In this document: one piece after another, positions 47,256 through 58,318 of the stretch
How the letters are laid out: each line of letters starts with the position of its first letter
How positions within the stretch are numbered: the first letter of the stretch is position 1
From: Hevea brasiliensis
Taxonomy: Eukaryota; Streptophyta; Magnoliopsida; Malpighiales; Euphorbiaceae
Reading direction: 5' to 3'
NCBI RefSeq assembly: GCF_030052815.1
Contig: NC_079494.1
Location: forward strand, 37,248,467 to 37,312,466
Length of the DNA: 64,000 bases
The notes under the pieces: generated by a model
The model's input: only the letters and a program-made list of their open reading frames with translations
Database searches by the model: none
Told to the model about the DNA's origin: nothing
Made by a program: the position numbers and the translations under genes

Positions 47256-50200
47256 TGTAATACCCCTATATTCAGTAGTTCCGTACATTCCACTGTTCTG
47301 GTGACCAGTGTCTGCCCGGACAATCGGGATGTGTAAAATCATATTTAAGTCACCTAGAAAAGTCACAAATAAAAATTAATAGCAATTACATGAAGGTTAA
47401 ATGCAAATGAAGAAAACAAGGCATAATGGGTTAAATAAGCCAAAGCCACAGAGATGGGTGACCGAAACGGGAAGTGACTGCGAAGTCAGTTGCTGCTTTA
47501 TTTTCGAGTGGGACCCAATCGCACCCCAAGCCTAAGAATTATTACGAAGCTAATGGGAATGTGAAAACCACAGAGAAGAATAGAGAACCAATTCGAAAAA
47601 TTGAACCAGAGTTCCAGAAGCAATTTAATGCTATTGGAAAAACAGATCAAACCGGTAAGGGGCAATTTGGTCAATTCATCCTTAGAGGTAATTTTTGTCC
47701 TAAATGTCCAATAAAATGTAGGAAATTAAAATTATGAAAAATGGAATAAAAGTGGAAAGGTTAATGGAACAAAGGAAAAAGGAAAAGAAAAGAAAATGGA
47801 AATAAAGGGATTTATGACATCATGATGAGGTATGCATGACACAATAAATTATAATTTTGAAATTTTGAAATGTTGGGATAATTCTAACATAATATGACAA
47901 ATTAGAAAAAAAAAATCATTTTTGCTTCTTCTTCACTTGGCCGGCTCTTCTCTCTCACTCATCTCTCTCATTTTCTCTCAAAATCCATCATTAAAGCCAT
48001 CCTAAACTCATTAAAACCCTAATTTTCCCCCATAATTCCCATACTTCCCAACATAGATTCTTGAGATTTCACTTTGGGTTGAAGATTTAAGGAGAAAGAA
48101 AGGAAGAAATTTGAGAGCTTGAGAAGATAGGAAAGCTCCATATAAGGTTAGTGAAGATTCTCCCAATTCCCTCTTTAAATTCATCTTTGGATATTTAATT
48201 GAGCGAGAATTAATTGATTTATGTAAAGAAAATTAAAAAAATTGACAAGTTAGGGAACTCTATGAATATTGGTAGCCATGGGATGTTGAGGGAAATGATG
48301 TGCTTAAAGTTAATTAACCTTGTATACAAGCTCAATTAAGTAAGTGAAGATGATTAGTAAGTGTTAATTAGTATGAATTGTGCTAATTAGTGAATTAGGG
48401 TTCTTGACAATTAGAAATTTGGGGAAAATTTGGGGGTTTGGTGAATTGATGCCAATTGACCTAATTAAGGCCTAAATTGATCAATTGGTGTGATTTGGAG
48501 TGTGATTGAATGATTGGAATTGAAAGTGAATTGTGAATGTGTAATGTCCAATTCTAGACAGCCTGACCATGGTCCACTCAAATAGCCATAATTGTAATTA
48601 TGTTGCTCTAATTGTTGTGAGACTAATTAGAGATGAAAATTAAGACCCAAAGCTATAATTTTCATGTAGAAATCTTGCCCTAAAACTAACCATAAGTTAG
48701 TACAAAATTAGGTTGAATCCGGATTAGGTACCCTGCCATTGGATAAAACATATCATATGAACAGTACTTGTTCAATTGGTCATAACTTGGTGTAGGAAAG
48801 TCCAAATGACCTGATTTTTATACCAATGGAAAGGTTAGACATAGGAACACATTTTTCATGCGGAACTTAGAACCCAGTTTGGCCTCTAACCAAATCAAAT
48901 TACTAGCACAAATTTGGTCACCAAAACTACCAGAATCCTAAATTGCCCAGAAAATCTGGAAATGACCAATCCGGTCCATTATGGTAAAAATGCCATAACT
49001 TGAGCTACAAAACTCCAAATGGAGAGATTCAAAAAGGGAATTAAAGCTAAAACATTAAGGAACAACTTTAGTGAAGGAAAGTTGGCCAAATTTTCACTGT
49101 AGAAGGTCCAATAAAACAATAGAACCAAGTGACCCAAAACTGAAATTTTGGAATTTCACTTAGGGAGTTTGGAATCTTAATTGGCAATCAATGCCAACAC
49201 AATTATGGCCCAAAATGTGGTATGTGGGGATAATTAATGTAACACCCCTATTTGTATAGCCTGGTATATTTCACTATTTCGGTGACCGGTGTCGGTCTGG
49301 ATAATTAAGAGGATTAGAACCACACTTAAGACAACTAGATAAGCCCTAAACACAAATAATTAGTTAAGTATATATAAGAAAAACAGAACATAAGAAGTTA
49401 AACGAGCCGAGAGTCACAGCGATGGGTGACCTTCTCGGGAAGGATTGCGAAGTCGATTTAAACTCAAATTTCGAACTGTAAAATGTGACGCTGCGGTCCT
49501 TAGGACTATTGCGAACACAGTGGAAAAGAGAAAATCACAAAAAAGAATTGTTAAGCCAGTCAAATAATTAGGTCAGGGAGCTGGAAGAAATATTGAATTA
49601 TTTGTAAACCAGGTCAAACCGACGAGGGGCAATTTGATCAATTGACCTCAAGAGCTGACTCCTGACCTAACTGTCAAATAAAATCAGAGAAAAGAAAATT
49701 TCGGAATCGGGAATTAAATTAAAGAACTAAAGAAAAATAAATGAAAAAGAAAAAGGAAAAGGGATGAAAAATTATGACATCATAGGGCGACATAAGCCAT
49801 GACATCATAATTAAATTTTAAATTAACGAAAAATTTGACTAAGTCAAAAAGCTTTGACAAATATACAAAAAGTAAAAGAAAAAAAAAATCATCATCTTCT
49901 TCTTGCAAGGTTACCGTCCCTCTCACTCTCACCCTCTCCCTCTCAAAACCTCCATTAGAGCTCTTTTGTGAGCTTGAAGAAACTAAATTTCAGCCATAGA
50001 AATTGCAAGTTCCCTAATTAAAGATTGTTTGGGCAACTAGAAAACAAGAGTTAAGGAGAAAGAAAGAAGAAGGAAAGGAGTTGAAGAGGAAGAAAATTAT
50101 GCAATTCAAGGTTAGTGAGTTCACTTTAAATTTTTAGTTTAATTAAAGTATTTATAGCATGAAGAACTTGGAAATATGCTTAAAATGAAATGAAAATAAT

Positions 50201-51360
50201 TGTTGGAGGACTAGAAGTAAATTTGGCCAACTAGGGTTTGATGAGTGTATACATGTGTTTTGATTGAATTAAAAGTATAGGTAAGTTTGTATGAATGTGG
50301 AAGTGATGTTGGTATGCTTAGAATTAATTAAGTGTAACAAATTGGTGAATTAGGGTTTGGCACCTAGGGTTTGGAAGACAAAAATGTGAGAATGTGTTAA
50401 ATGGTGTGTTGGACTTGGTTTGAGGTGAGAAATGGTCATTTGTGACCAATTGGAGTGTGTTAAAAGTGTTGGAACCAAATGCAAATTCGGATTGCTTAGG
50501 GTCATGCTGCAGGCAGCAGGTCCAAGGTCCCTTTCAGGGACCAAAACTGAAAATTTACAAGTCCAATTGGTGTGAGGACAATTGGGAATGAAAATAGACA
50601 CAAAATGGAACATTTTTCATTCAGGAATCATGCCCAAAAAGTGACCAAAACCTAGTGAACAAATTGACCAAATCCAGAATTGGCAATTTGACCCGTACAA
50701 AAATGATCAAATGAATAGTATTTGTTCATTTGGCCATAACTTGGGCTAGGTAGGTCTAAATGACCTGAAATTTTACCAGTTGAAAGTTGAGATATAGACC
50801 TAAAACTTTCATGAAGAACACAAATCCAAATTATGCCCTTAACCAAGTCATTTGGCCACCCAAAGTTGGTGACCTAAAACTGCCAGAATCAAAATTTGCC
50901 TAGAAAATCTGGGTAAGTCCAATCCGGCAGCCGTGATTCAAATGCCTATAACTTGAGCTACAAAACTCCAATTGGAGTGATTCAAAAAGGAGAATAAAGT
51001 TAAGACAATAAGGAACAATTTCTATGAAGAAAACTTAGCTCAATTCTAACAGCAAAATGACCAATGGAACAATGCAATCTAAGACACCAAAACTGAAAAT
51101 TGGCAATTTTGCTTAAAAGACTTAAGTTTTGAGAAAACAATCAAAACCAACAAAATTGGTGACCAAAATGTGGTATGTGAGTATAGTTGGACTTCCCATA
51201 CCTTTTAGGCATAAGAAAGTCAATATTTTGACTTGAATAGTACTATGAATAATAACCTCAACATGAAAGTATTCAAGAATGAAGTTTAAGCATAATGAGA
51301 TTAATTATTGGAATTATTGTGAGGCAAAGATACTGAGACACTATAAATTTTGTGTTTCAG

Positions 51361-51402
51361 CTGAAAAAGACACGCAAGGGACTGAAAAAGACACGCAAGG
51401 GA
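51361..51402 (+). repeat. 21-bp tandem duplication in LTR I
   Basis: Two exact copies of a unit starting CTGAAAAAGACACGC and ending AAGGGA (51361-51381, 51382-51402). E and K have a single equivalent. Confidence 0.93.
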
Positions 51403-51995
51403 CAAAAGACTGAGTTAAGGCCTAGAGGCGACTCACGTCAGGTTTGTGCACAATAAACCCTATTTAAGCATTTTATCATTGAAAAATTGATTTAGTACTC
51501 ATTATGAGTTTAAGAACCTTTATGTTGCCACTTTGTGAATGAAAATGTAACTTTGGAAATTGATTTGATTTTTGCATGCAATATTTTAATAAATTGTTTT
51601 AAATTGATTTCGGATTCACACTTAGCATGATAGTGCCATATTATTCCCCCATTTATGGGGTTGAGATCGATTATTATCCTCCCTCTCTGGTTTACCAGTT
51701 GAGGTTGTAGATCGGATGAGTACTCATTAGATAGTTAGCTACCTCCCTCATTGATTTCGATTAATGGGGTTGTAGATTGCTTTATCGTAGTGTACAATGC
51801 GGCATTGACCAGAAATTTTATATCATGGCTTAAGTTATGTATGAATTGGCAACACTGTGTTTATTAAATTATTTGACCCAAAATTTTGCTATAATGAGTT
51901 TTGATAATTTATGAAATGTAATTGTGCAATATTTAAATTGTGTTTTGTCAATGAATGTTTTATCTATTGTATTTCAAATTTTTATTGTGCACCAC

Positions 51996-52073
51996 TGAGT
52001 ATTTTTATACTCACCGATAGCTTATTTTGCTGTCGTAGATAAGGGCAAGGAGAAAACAGCAGAGTGAGCTGCT
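51996..52073 (+). other. Three-hairpin module in LTR I
   Basis: Hairpin 1 TGAGTAT/ATACTCA (51996-52013), hairpin 2 CGATAGC/GCTGTCG (52015-52035), hairpin 3 a shortened CAGC/GCTG stem (about 52057-52071). Confidence 0.72.
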
Positions 52074-53498
52074 ACTAAGATAGTGGACTTCACTGATTCT
52101 TTTTGTACGGGTATTTATTTATACACTTATAATTATTTGATGTAAACATTGTAGTGTTCTATGTATCAATGTAAAGTTGAGCTGTTGTACGATAAATTGT
52201 AATAATATTATTTCGGATTTTCTTTTTGTGAATTTCATACTATATGCACTGTGAATGAAGTTATAAAATATTTTAAGTTGATAAATTTTTGGTTGAATTG
52301 TGGAATGAATTGAATTGTGTTGACTTGAGATTATTTGGAGGTTGGGAGTTGTGAAAAATTTATTGGAAGTGTTTTTCTCAGGTATTTGAAGAACTTTTTT
52401 CTCAAAATACAGACGGCACTTTGCCGAAATTTTTATAAAATTTGCGGAAAAATAAAAATGAACAAAAATTTTTACTAGTTTTTAAGCTTTAAATAAATGA
52501 TTTTAGTTCCTACCAAAATGCTCACCACTTCCAAAATGTAAAAAAATGGTTTTAAAATCCCTTATAGTATACCTAATGAGTTATCGGTAGGTGAAGTTTG
52601 ATAGTTCATTAGGTATTCTACGGGATCATGTTATGCCTTATAGAGGGGTAGGGTGTGACAATTAAAACTAGTATACCTATTAAGTATGAAAAAGTCAATA
52701 TTTTACCTAATTGGTCAAATAAATAGTAATCTTCATAACCAAGAATATAAAGAGCTCTACTTATAAGACCTTATAAGTCACTTCCAAATGCAAAATGCAA
52801 TTACTAGAATTATGGTTAGACAAAATTTGGATAAATATTAAAACACATTAATATTGTATTTTAGTAGAGAAAGGGCCTTCCGAGGAAAGAACTAGACAGG
52901 AGTGAAGTAAGGAAAAGCTCATATACGAGGTTTGTGCACAATAATTTTTAATTTTTCATTTTCTACTTAAAAATTTATTTGAACATGTATTATGAGCAAT
53001 TTATGTTTATTATAACTTTAAGAAATGTGGTGTTGCCTATTTTGTAAATGAAAATTTATTAGTGCTTTGTAATAAATGTTTGAACACTATGATTTTGAAT
53101 TTGGTTTTGGATTCACACTTGGCATGGCAATATCACTATATTCCTCCTTCATTTATGGGATTGAGATTGGTTATATTCCTCCCTCTCTGGCTTGCCAGTT
53201 TGAGGTTGAGATTGGATGAGTACTCATATAGCTAGCTTGCCACCTCCCTCATTGATTTCGATTAGTGGGGTTGAGATTACTTTGTTGTGGTGTACAACAT
53301 GGCATTGATCAGAAATTTTATGTCATGACCTAAGTTGTGTATTGATTGGCAACACTGTGATTTATAAATTATTTTGATAAAATGGTATTGTAACGGTTGA
53401 TGGCAATTTCATTAAATGTGATTGTGAAAGGATTTAAAAATGTGTTTATCGATGCATGCTTTTTATGTTTAGCTATTTTAAAATTTTATTGTGCACCA

Positions 53499-53574
53499 CT
53501 GAGTGTTTGCTTAGCGATGGCTTTTTATTGCTATCGCATATAGAAGAAAGGACAAAGCAGCAAAGTGAGCTGCT
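53499..53574 (+). other. Three-hairpin module in LTR H
   Basis: Hairpin 1 CTGAG/CTTAG with a wobble (53499-53514), hairpin 2 GCGATGGC/GCTATCGC (53514-53537) and hairpin 3 AGCAGC/GCTGCT (53556-53574). In hairpin 2 the wobble sits at a different pair than in E, yet the stem is preserved. Confidence 0.75.
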
Positions 53575-54161
53575 CTAGTGACAGGAGGACACCTTTTGAG
53601 AATCTTTGTATGGGTATATTGTATATACCCTTGTAATTTCTTTTGATGTAATTATTTATGTTCATATGTATCTATTAAACTAGTTGAGCAGTTGTACAGT
53701 AAAAATTGTAATGATATTATTTTTATTTTTTTTCATTGTAAATTGAAACTTTTGCTTGCAAATTAGAGTAAATGAAATAAAATTTATGTTTATTGGAATT
53801 ATGTTGAAATTGTGTTGAATTGGGGAGTATTGAAGTTGAGATTGAAAATTTTATATTGGAAGTGCTTTCTTTTCAGATTTTGAAGAACTGTTTTCTTAAA
53901 TTACAGCCGGCACTCTGCAGAAATTTTTATAAAATTTGCAAAAAATCCAATTTACACAAATATTTGTTTATGACATAAACTCCCATTAAAGGCTATTTAA
54001 TAATGTTTTAACATCACTTTAGAAATTTTAAAATGAATTGAATTTGTTTAAAATCCCTTGTAGAGTATTTAATGAGTTATCAGTAGGCGAAGTTCAGTAA
54101 GTCATTAGGTATACTACGGGATCATGTTGTGCCTTATGAAGGAGTAAGGTGTGACACAGAG

Positions 54162-55120
54162 AGGGTATTGTATCAGCTACACTGCACCCCAGAGCAGCAA
54201 TTAAAGTGTGCTCTATCACTACTTCAGGAGGATGCATATCGGTGGTGGGTGACAGTGTCGAGAGTGATACAGCCTGCACAAATCACCTGAAATTTCTTTT
54301 TGGCATAGTTCAGGAAGAAATATATCAGCCATGTATATTTAAAGGCCAGAAGGAGAGAATTCCTAGCACTGAGACAGAGGCAGCTTACAATCTCCGAATA
54401 TGAGTGGGAATTTGTGAGACTTAGTGGATATGCATGGGAGATAATGCTCACAGAGGTTGATAAATGCAAGAGAATTGAGGACAGATTAAATGACAACATC
54501 AGACTGATAGTCACATCTCACCACTCCATAGACTTCTTCCTATTAGTAGCATCAGCTCTGGATGTGGAGAGAGTCAGAGATGAGGAGCAGTCCAAGAGGG
54601 ACAGGCAGCGTAAGAGGGGTTCTAGTTCTGGTCAGTCTAGTTCAGCAGCCATTGGTAGTAAGAAGCTCAAGGAGTCTCAGTGCCAGACTCAGGGTCGAGG
54701 TAAGAAGCAGAGATCTCAGTTTGCTCCAAGGAAAGGAGGACAGTCTGGTGTATCAGTGGGTAGTTCTCCAAGCGTAGCTACACGTGGATCAGCCCCAATA
54801 CCAGCTTATGCACATTGCGGAAGGAGCCACTGAGGAGATTTTAGATTATTGACTGGGGGATGCTTCAAATGTGAGTCTATGGATCACTTCTTGAAGGATT
54901 GTCCACAGAGGAGTGCTAGTGCTCCCACTGCTCCACCCCAGACAGAGAGGTCTACCCTGGCAGCACAGAGGGGTAGAAGACCTGCAAGGCCTGATATAGC
55001 TGGTACATCATAGAGGCCAACTGCAGAGATAGTCCAAAGGTAGGAGGTCAGGGTAGCCCAGAGGCAGGAGGTCAGGGTAGCACCTCATGCTTATGCTATG
55101 AGGGCTCGGGAGGAGCCAGA
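54162..55120 (+). pseudogene. Gypsy F gag, 3' part with zinc region
   Basis: Continues the capsid: RVLYQLHCTPEQQLK, LSLLQEDAYRWWVTV, a TGA where A has TGG (54289-54291), then the REFLALRQRQLTISEYEWEFVRLSGYA phrase. The stretch 54414-54833 is open to KRKRGSSSGQSSS and AYAHCGRSH, ending in a TGA. The knuckle follows as CFKCESMDHFLKDC (about 54872-54903). Further TAG codons fall in the linker, which also has a 25-bp tandem copy around AGGAGGTCAGGGTAGC (55038-55081). It ends ARAREEPDP-like codons before the protease. Minus-strand frames at 54094-54514 are shadows. Confidence 0.82.
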
Positions 55121-55620
55121 TCCAGTAGATATCATTAGAGGTACATTTTCTCTTTATGACATGTTAGTTTGTGCACTGATTGATCCAAGCTCCACACATT
55201 CATATGTGTGCATGACACCACCAGTTGAAATAGGGGTACAGATAGAGGAGTTATAGGAGGACATACAAATTACTAACCCTTTAGGCTATAGTGTCATGGT
55301 GAAGAAGGTCTATAAGGGTTGTCCTCTGAGAATATAGGGTTATGAGTTTTCAGCTGACTTGATTGAACTACCATTCCATGAGTTTGATGTGATACTAAGA
55401 ATGGATTGATTATCACGTCATTAGGTGATGGTAGATTGTCGGTTGAAGAGGATTTCATTACAGACAATAGATGGGGATGATATTACAGTTGTGGGTGAAG
55501 GAACGGGTTGTCTTTCTACCATTATATCAACCACAGCAGCTAGGAGATTGATAAGGAAGGGTTGTAAGACTTTCTTAGCACATGTGGTTGACACCAGGAA
55601 GACTAGCCCGAGTTTATAGG
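55121..55620 (+). pseudogene. Gypsy F protease
   Basis: [28 protein letters not shown]: the active site reads D-P-S-S where A, B and D have D-P-G-S, so even the glycine is gone. [20 protein letters not shown] and [14 protein letters not shown] follow; the conserved GMDW phrase has become RMD-stop by two G-to-A changes, and the following CAG has become TAG. The C-terminal part 55425-55619 is open ([27 protein letters not shown]) and ends in a TAG. Confidence 0.82.
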
Positions 55621-56277
55621 AAATCCCCACTGTATGTGATTTTCTGGATGTATTTCTGGAAGATTTGTTGGGTTTACCACTTGATAGAGAGGTAGAATTT
55701 GCTATGGAGGTTATGCCGAGCACTGCACCGATTTCCATTGCTCCATATAGGATGGCACATACTGAATTGAGAGAGTGAAAGTTCAGTTACAGGAGCTATT
55801 GGATAAGGGCTTCATACGCCTAAGTGTGTCATCATGGGGAGCACTGATGCTATTTGTGAAAAAGAAGGATGGTACCCTTCAGTTTTGTATAGATTACCGG
55901 TAGCTGAATAAGGTGACTGTGAAAAACAAATATCCTTTATCACAGATAGATGACTTATTTGATCAACTGAAGGGAGCTGGTGTATTCTCCAAAATAGATC
56001 TCAGATCAATCTACCATCAGTTAAGGGTAAAGGAGACAATATGCCAAAAACTGCTTTAAGGACCCGATATGGACACTATGAGTTCCTAGTGATGCCATTT
56101 GGGCTGACAAATGCACCAGCGGCTTTTATGAACCTAATGAACCATATCTTTCATTCCTACTTGGATCGATTCGTTGTGGTCTTTATAGATCATATTCTAG
56201 TGTATTCTAAGAACCGGGAGGAGCATGATGAACATCTGAGAGTAGTACCATAGACATTGCAGAAAAAGCAGTTGTAT
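55621..56277 (+). pseudogene. Gypsy F reverse transcriptase, 5' part
   Basis: Phrases in order: [62 protein letters not shown] then TAG for Gln, [27 protein letters not shown], a frameshift near 56035, then [27 protein letters not shown] and [21 protein letters not shown]. The second Asp of the FIDD box is His (GAT to CAT), so the polymerase would be inactive. J interrupts at 56277. Confidence 0.86.
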
Positions 56278-56827
56278 TGTCACACCCTACCCCTCTGTAA
56301 GGCATAACATGATCCCGTAGTATACCTAATGAATTACCAACTTCGCCTACTGATAACCCATTAAATACACTACAAGGGATTTTCAAAAACTTTTCTTACT
56401 TCTTTTATAGTGGTGAGCACTATTTACAGGTGTTAAAAACCTTTTTGAACTGAGGTAAATTAACTAACACATTTAGATTATTAGTAATTTCTGTAAAAAA
56501 ATTTTGGCAGAGTGCCCTCCGTAATTTGGATAAAACAGTTCTTCAAAAACCTGTAAAAAGCACTTCAATATTTTTCTCAATCTCAAACTCTAGCATAATT
56601 CAACACAAATCCACAATAATTTTTCAAAGACTGAGATACAAGAAATATAATATAATTTTTACAAGTCCAAATAACTCATAATTTATTTTACAACTTTAAT
56701 GTACAATTTTAATTTACAACTACTCAAAACCAAGAACACTATATACATACAGTGAACATACATTACAATATAAAATGCAGAATATGGTATACTCAATATA
56801 CCCGATGATTTCTCGCTGAATGTACTA

Positions 56828-56905
56828 GCAGCCTAGTTTGCTGCCCTGTCAGTCTGTCTACCTGCGACAGTAATGAAAAGCTATCGCTGAGTAAAATTTA
56901 CTTAG
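56828..56905 (-). other. Three-hairpin module in LTR J
   Basis: Sense order: hairpin 1 about 56887-56905 (CTAAGTA/TACTCAG with one wobble), hairpin 2 GCGATAG/CTGTCGC (56864-56887), hairpin 3 GCAGC/GCTGC with a 7-base loop (56828-56844). Confidence 0.75.
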
Positions 56906-57570
56906 TGGTTCACAATAACAATTTGAAACGCGATATATAAATCTTTTATTGACAGTTCACAAATCAAATGATTCACAATTCCATCTCACAATTTACAAAA
57001 TTCACCTAACACAAATTTGATCAAGTAATTGAATAATATCGTTTTGCAATTCAATAACACAATTCGATCAAATAACTGAATAATACCGTTTTGCAAATCA
57101 ATAACACAATTCGATCAAATAACTGAATAATACAATGTTGCCAATCGATAACATAATTTAGGCCATGACACAATTTTTCCACACATGCCGTGTTGTACAC
57201 CACGGCAAGACACACTCACCCCACTAATCGAAATCAATGAGGGAGGAAGCTAGCTATATAATGAGTACTCATCCACACTCACCTCAGACTGGCAAGTCAA
57301 AGAGGGAGGAACATAATCACACTCACCCCAGACTGATAAGTCAAAGAGGGAAGAATATAATAACAGTGTCATGCCAAGTGTGAATCAAAATAATTTCAAA
57401 TCACAATATTTCATACAAACCATAAATCACATTTTATCTCAAAATTTCCATTTGCAAAGTTGGCAACACAATAAGTTCCAAATAATATTCCCAAAACTAA
57501 AGCAATCAAAAATTATTCATAACTCATTTCTCCACATAAATTTGCTAGTAAAAGCAGTGAATATAAAAGT

Positions 57571-58318
57571 ATTGTGCACGGACACAATTTAAAACAATAA
57601 CATACAAATAATTATAGTTTACTTCAATTGAAAATTTCAAAAGAAATAACTATTGTGCACAAACACAATTTAAAATAATACAAATAATCATAATTTATTC
57701 TAATTGAAAAATTCAAAAGAATTAATTATTGTGCACAAACACAATTTAAAACAATAAGATATAAATAATCGTAATTTATTTTAATTGAAAAATTCAAAAG
57801 AAATACTTATTGTGCACAAACACAATTTAAAATAATAACATAGAAATAATCATAATTTATTTCAATTGAAAAATTCAAAAGAAATACTTATTGTGCACAA
57901 ACACAATGTAAAATAATAACATACAAATAATTATAGTTTACTTCAATTGAAAATTTCAAAAGAAATAACTATTGTGCACAAACACAATTTAAAACAATAC
58001 AAATAATCATAATTTATTCCAATTGAAAAATTCAAAAGAATTAATTATTGTGCACAAACACAATTTAAAATAATAACATATAAATAATCGTAATTTATTT
58101 CAATTGAAAAATTCAAAAGAAATACTTATTGTACACAAACACAATTTAAAATAATAACATAGAAATAAAATAATAACATAGAAATAATCATAATTTATTT
58201 CAATTGAAAAATTCAAAAGAAATACTTATTGTGCACAAACACAATTTAAAACAATAACATATAAATAATCGTAATTTATTTCAATTGAAAAATTCAAAAG
58301 AAATACTTATTGTGCACA
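57571..58318. repeat. 81-bp minisatellite with four-unit higher-order pattern in LTR J
   Basis: ATTGTGCAC (one copy ATTGTACAC) recurs at 57571, 57652, 57728, 57809, 57890, 57971, 58047, 58128, 58228 and 58309. Spacing is 81, 76, 81, 81, 81, 76, 81, 100, 81. Units 5-8 repeat the variant order of units 1-4, and the 100-base unit has an extra 19-base duplication. B has a single copy of the monomer (near 10394). Confidence 0.9.

Larger units (their letters stand above)
49238..52660 (+). mobile_element. Solo LTR I (family 1, 3423 bp) inside H
   Basis: TGTAACACCCC to GGTGTGACA with the perfect duplication ATTAA (49233-49237 and 52661-52665). Contains a 21-bp tandem duplication (51361-51402), the motif GGTTTGTGCACAATAAACCC near 51440, and the three-hairpin module at 51996-52073. 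Minus-strand frames at 50350-50846 are chance. Confidence 0.95.
47256..54156 (+). mobile_element. Solo LTR H (family 1), interrupted by solo LTR I
   Basis: TGTAATACCCC to GGTGTGACA; without I and one of its duplications it is about 3.47 kb, the family length. Internal CATAACTTGG/CATAACTTGAG repeats lie near 48780 and 48990. The hairpin module is at 53499-53574. More diverged than E and K from the family pattern. The frame at 47474-47737 has no recognisable domain. Confidence 0.92.
41608..56277 (+). mobile_element. Old Ty3/gypsy F, plus strand, heavily interrupted
   Basis: The host of all the right-hand insertions. Order: 3' portion of a 5' LTR (41608-43616), primer-binding site, leader, gag, protease, RT, then cut by J. 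B is inserted in its LTR, G in its leader, H in gag and J in RT. Many nonsense codons, mostly from C-to-T or G-to-A changes, mark it as the oldest layer. Its integrase and 3' LTR would lie right of the window. Confidence 0.88.

Noticed and set aside
47093..47366. Minus-strand glycine/cysteine-rich small protein
   Set aside because: Antisense of the Pro/Gln-rich linker of F gag plus the start of LTR H.
57571..58318. CRISPR-like regularly spaced repeat
   Set aside because: The whole 81-bp unit is repeated, with no unique spacers, inside a plant LTR. It is a minisatellite.
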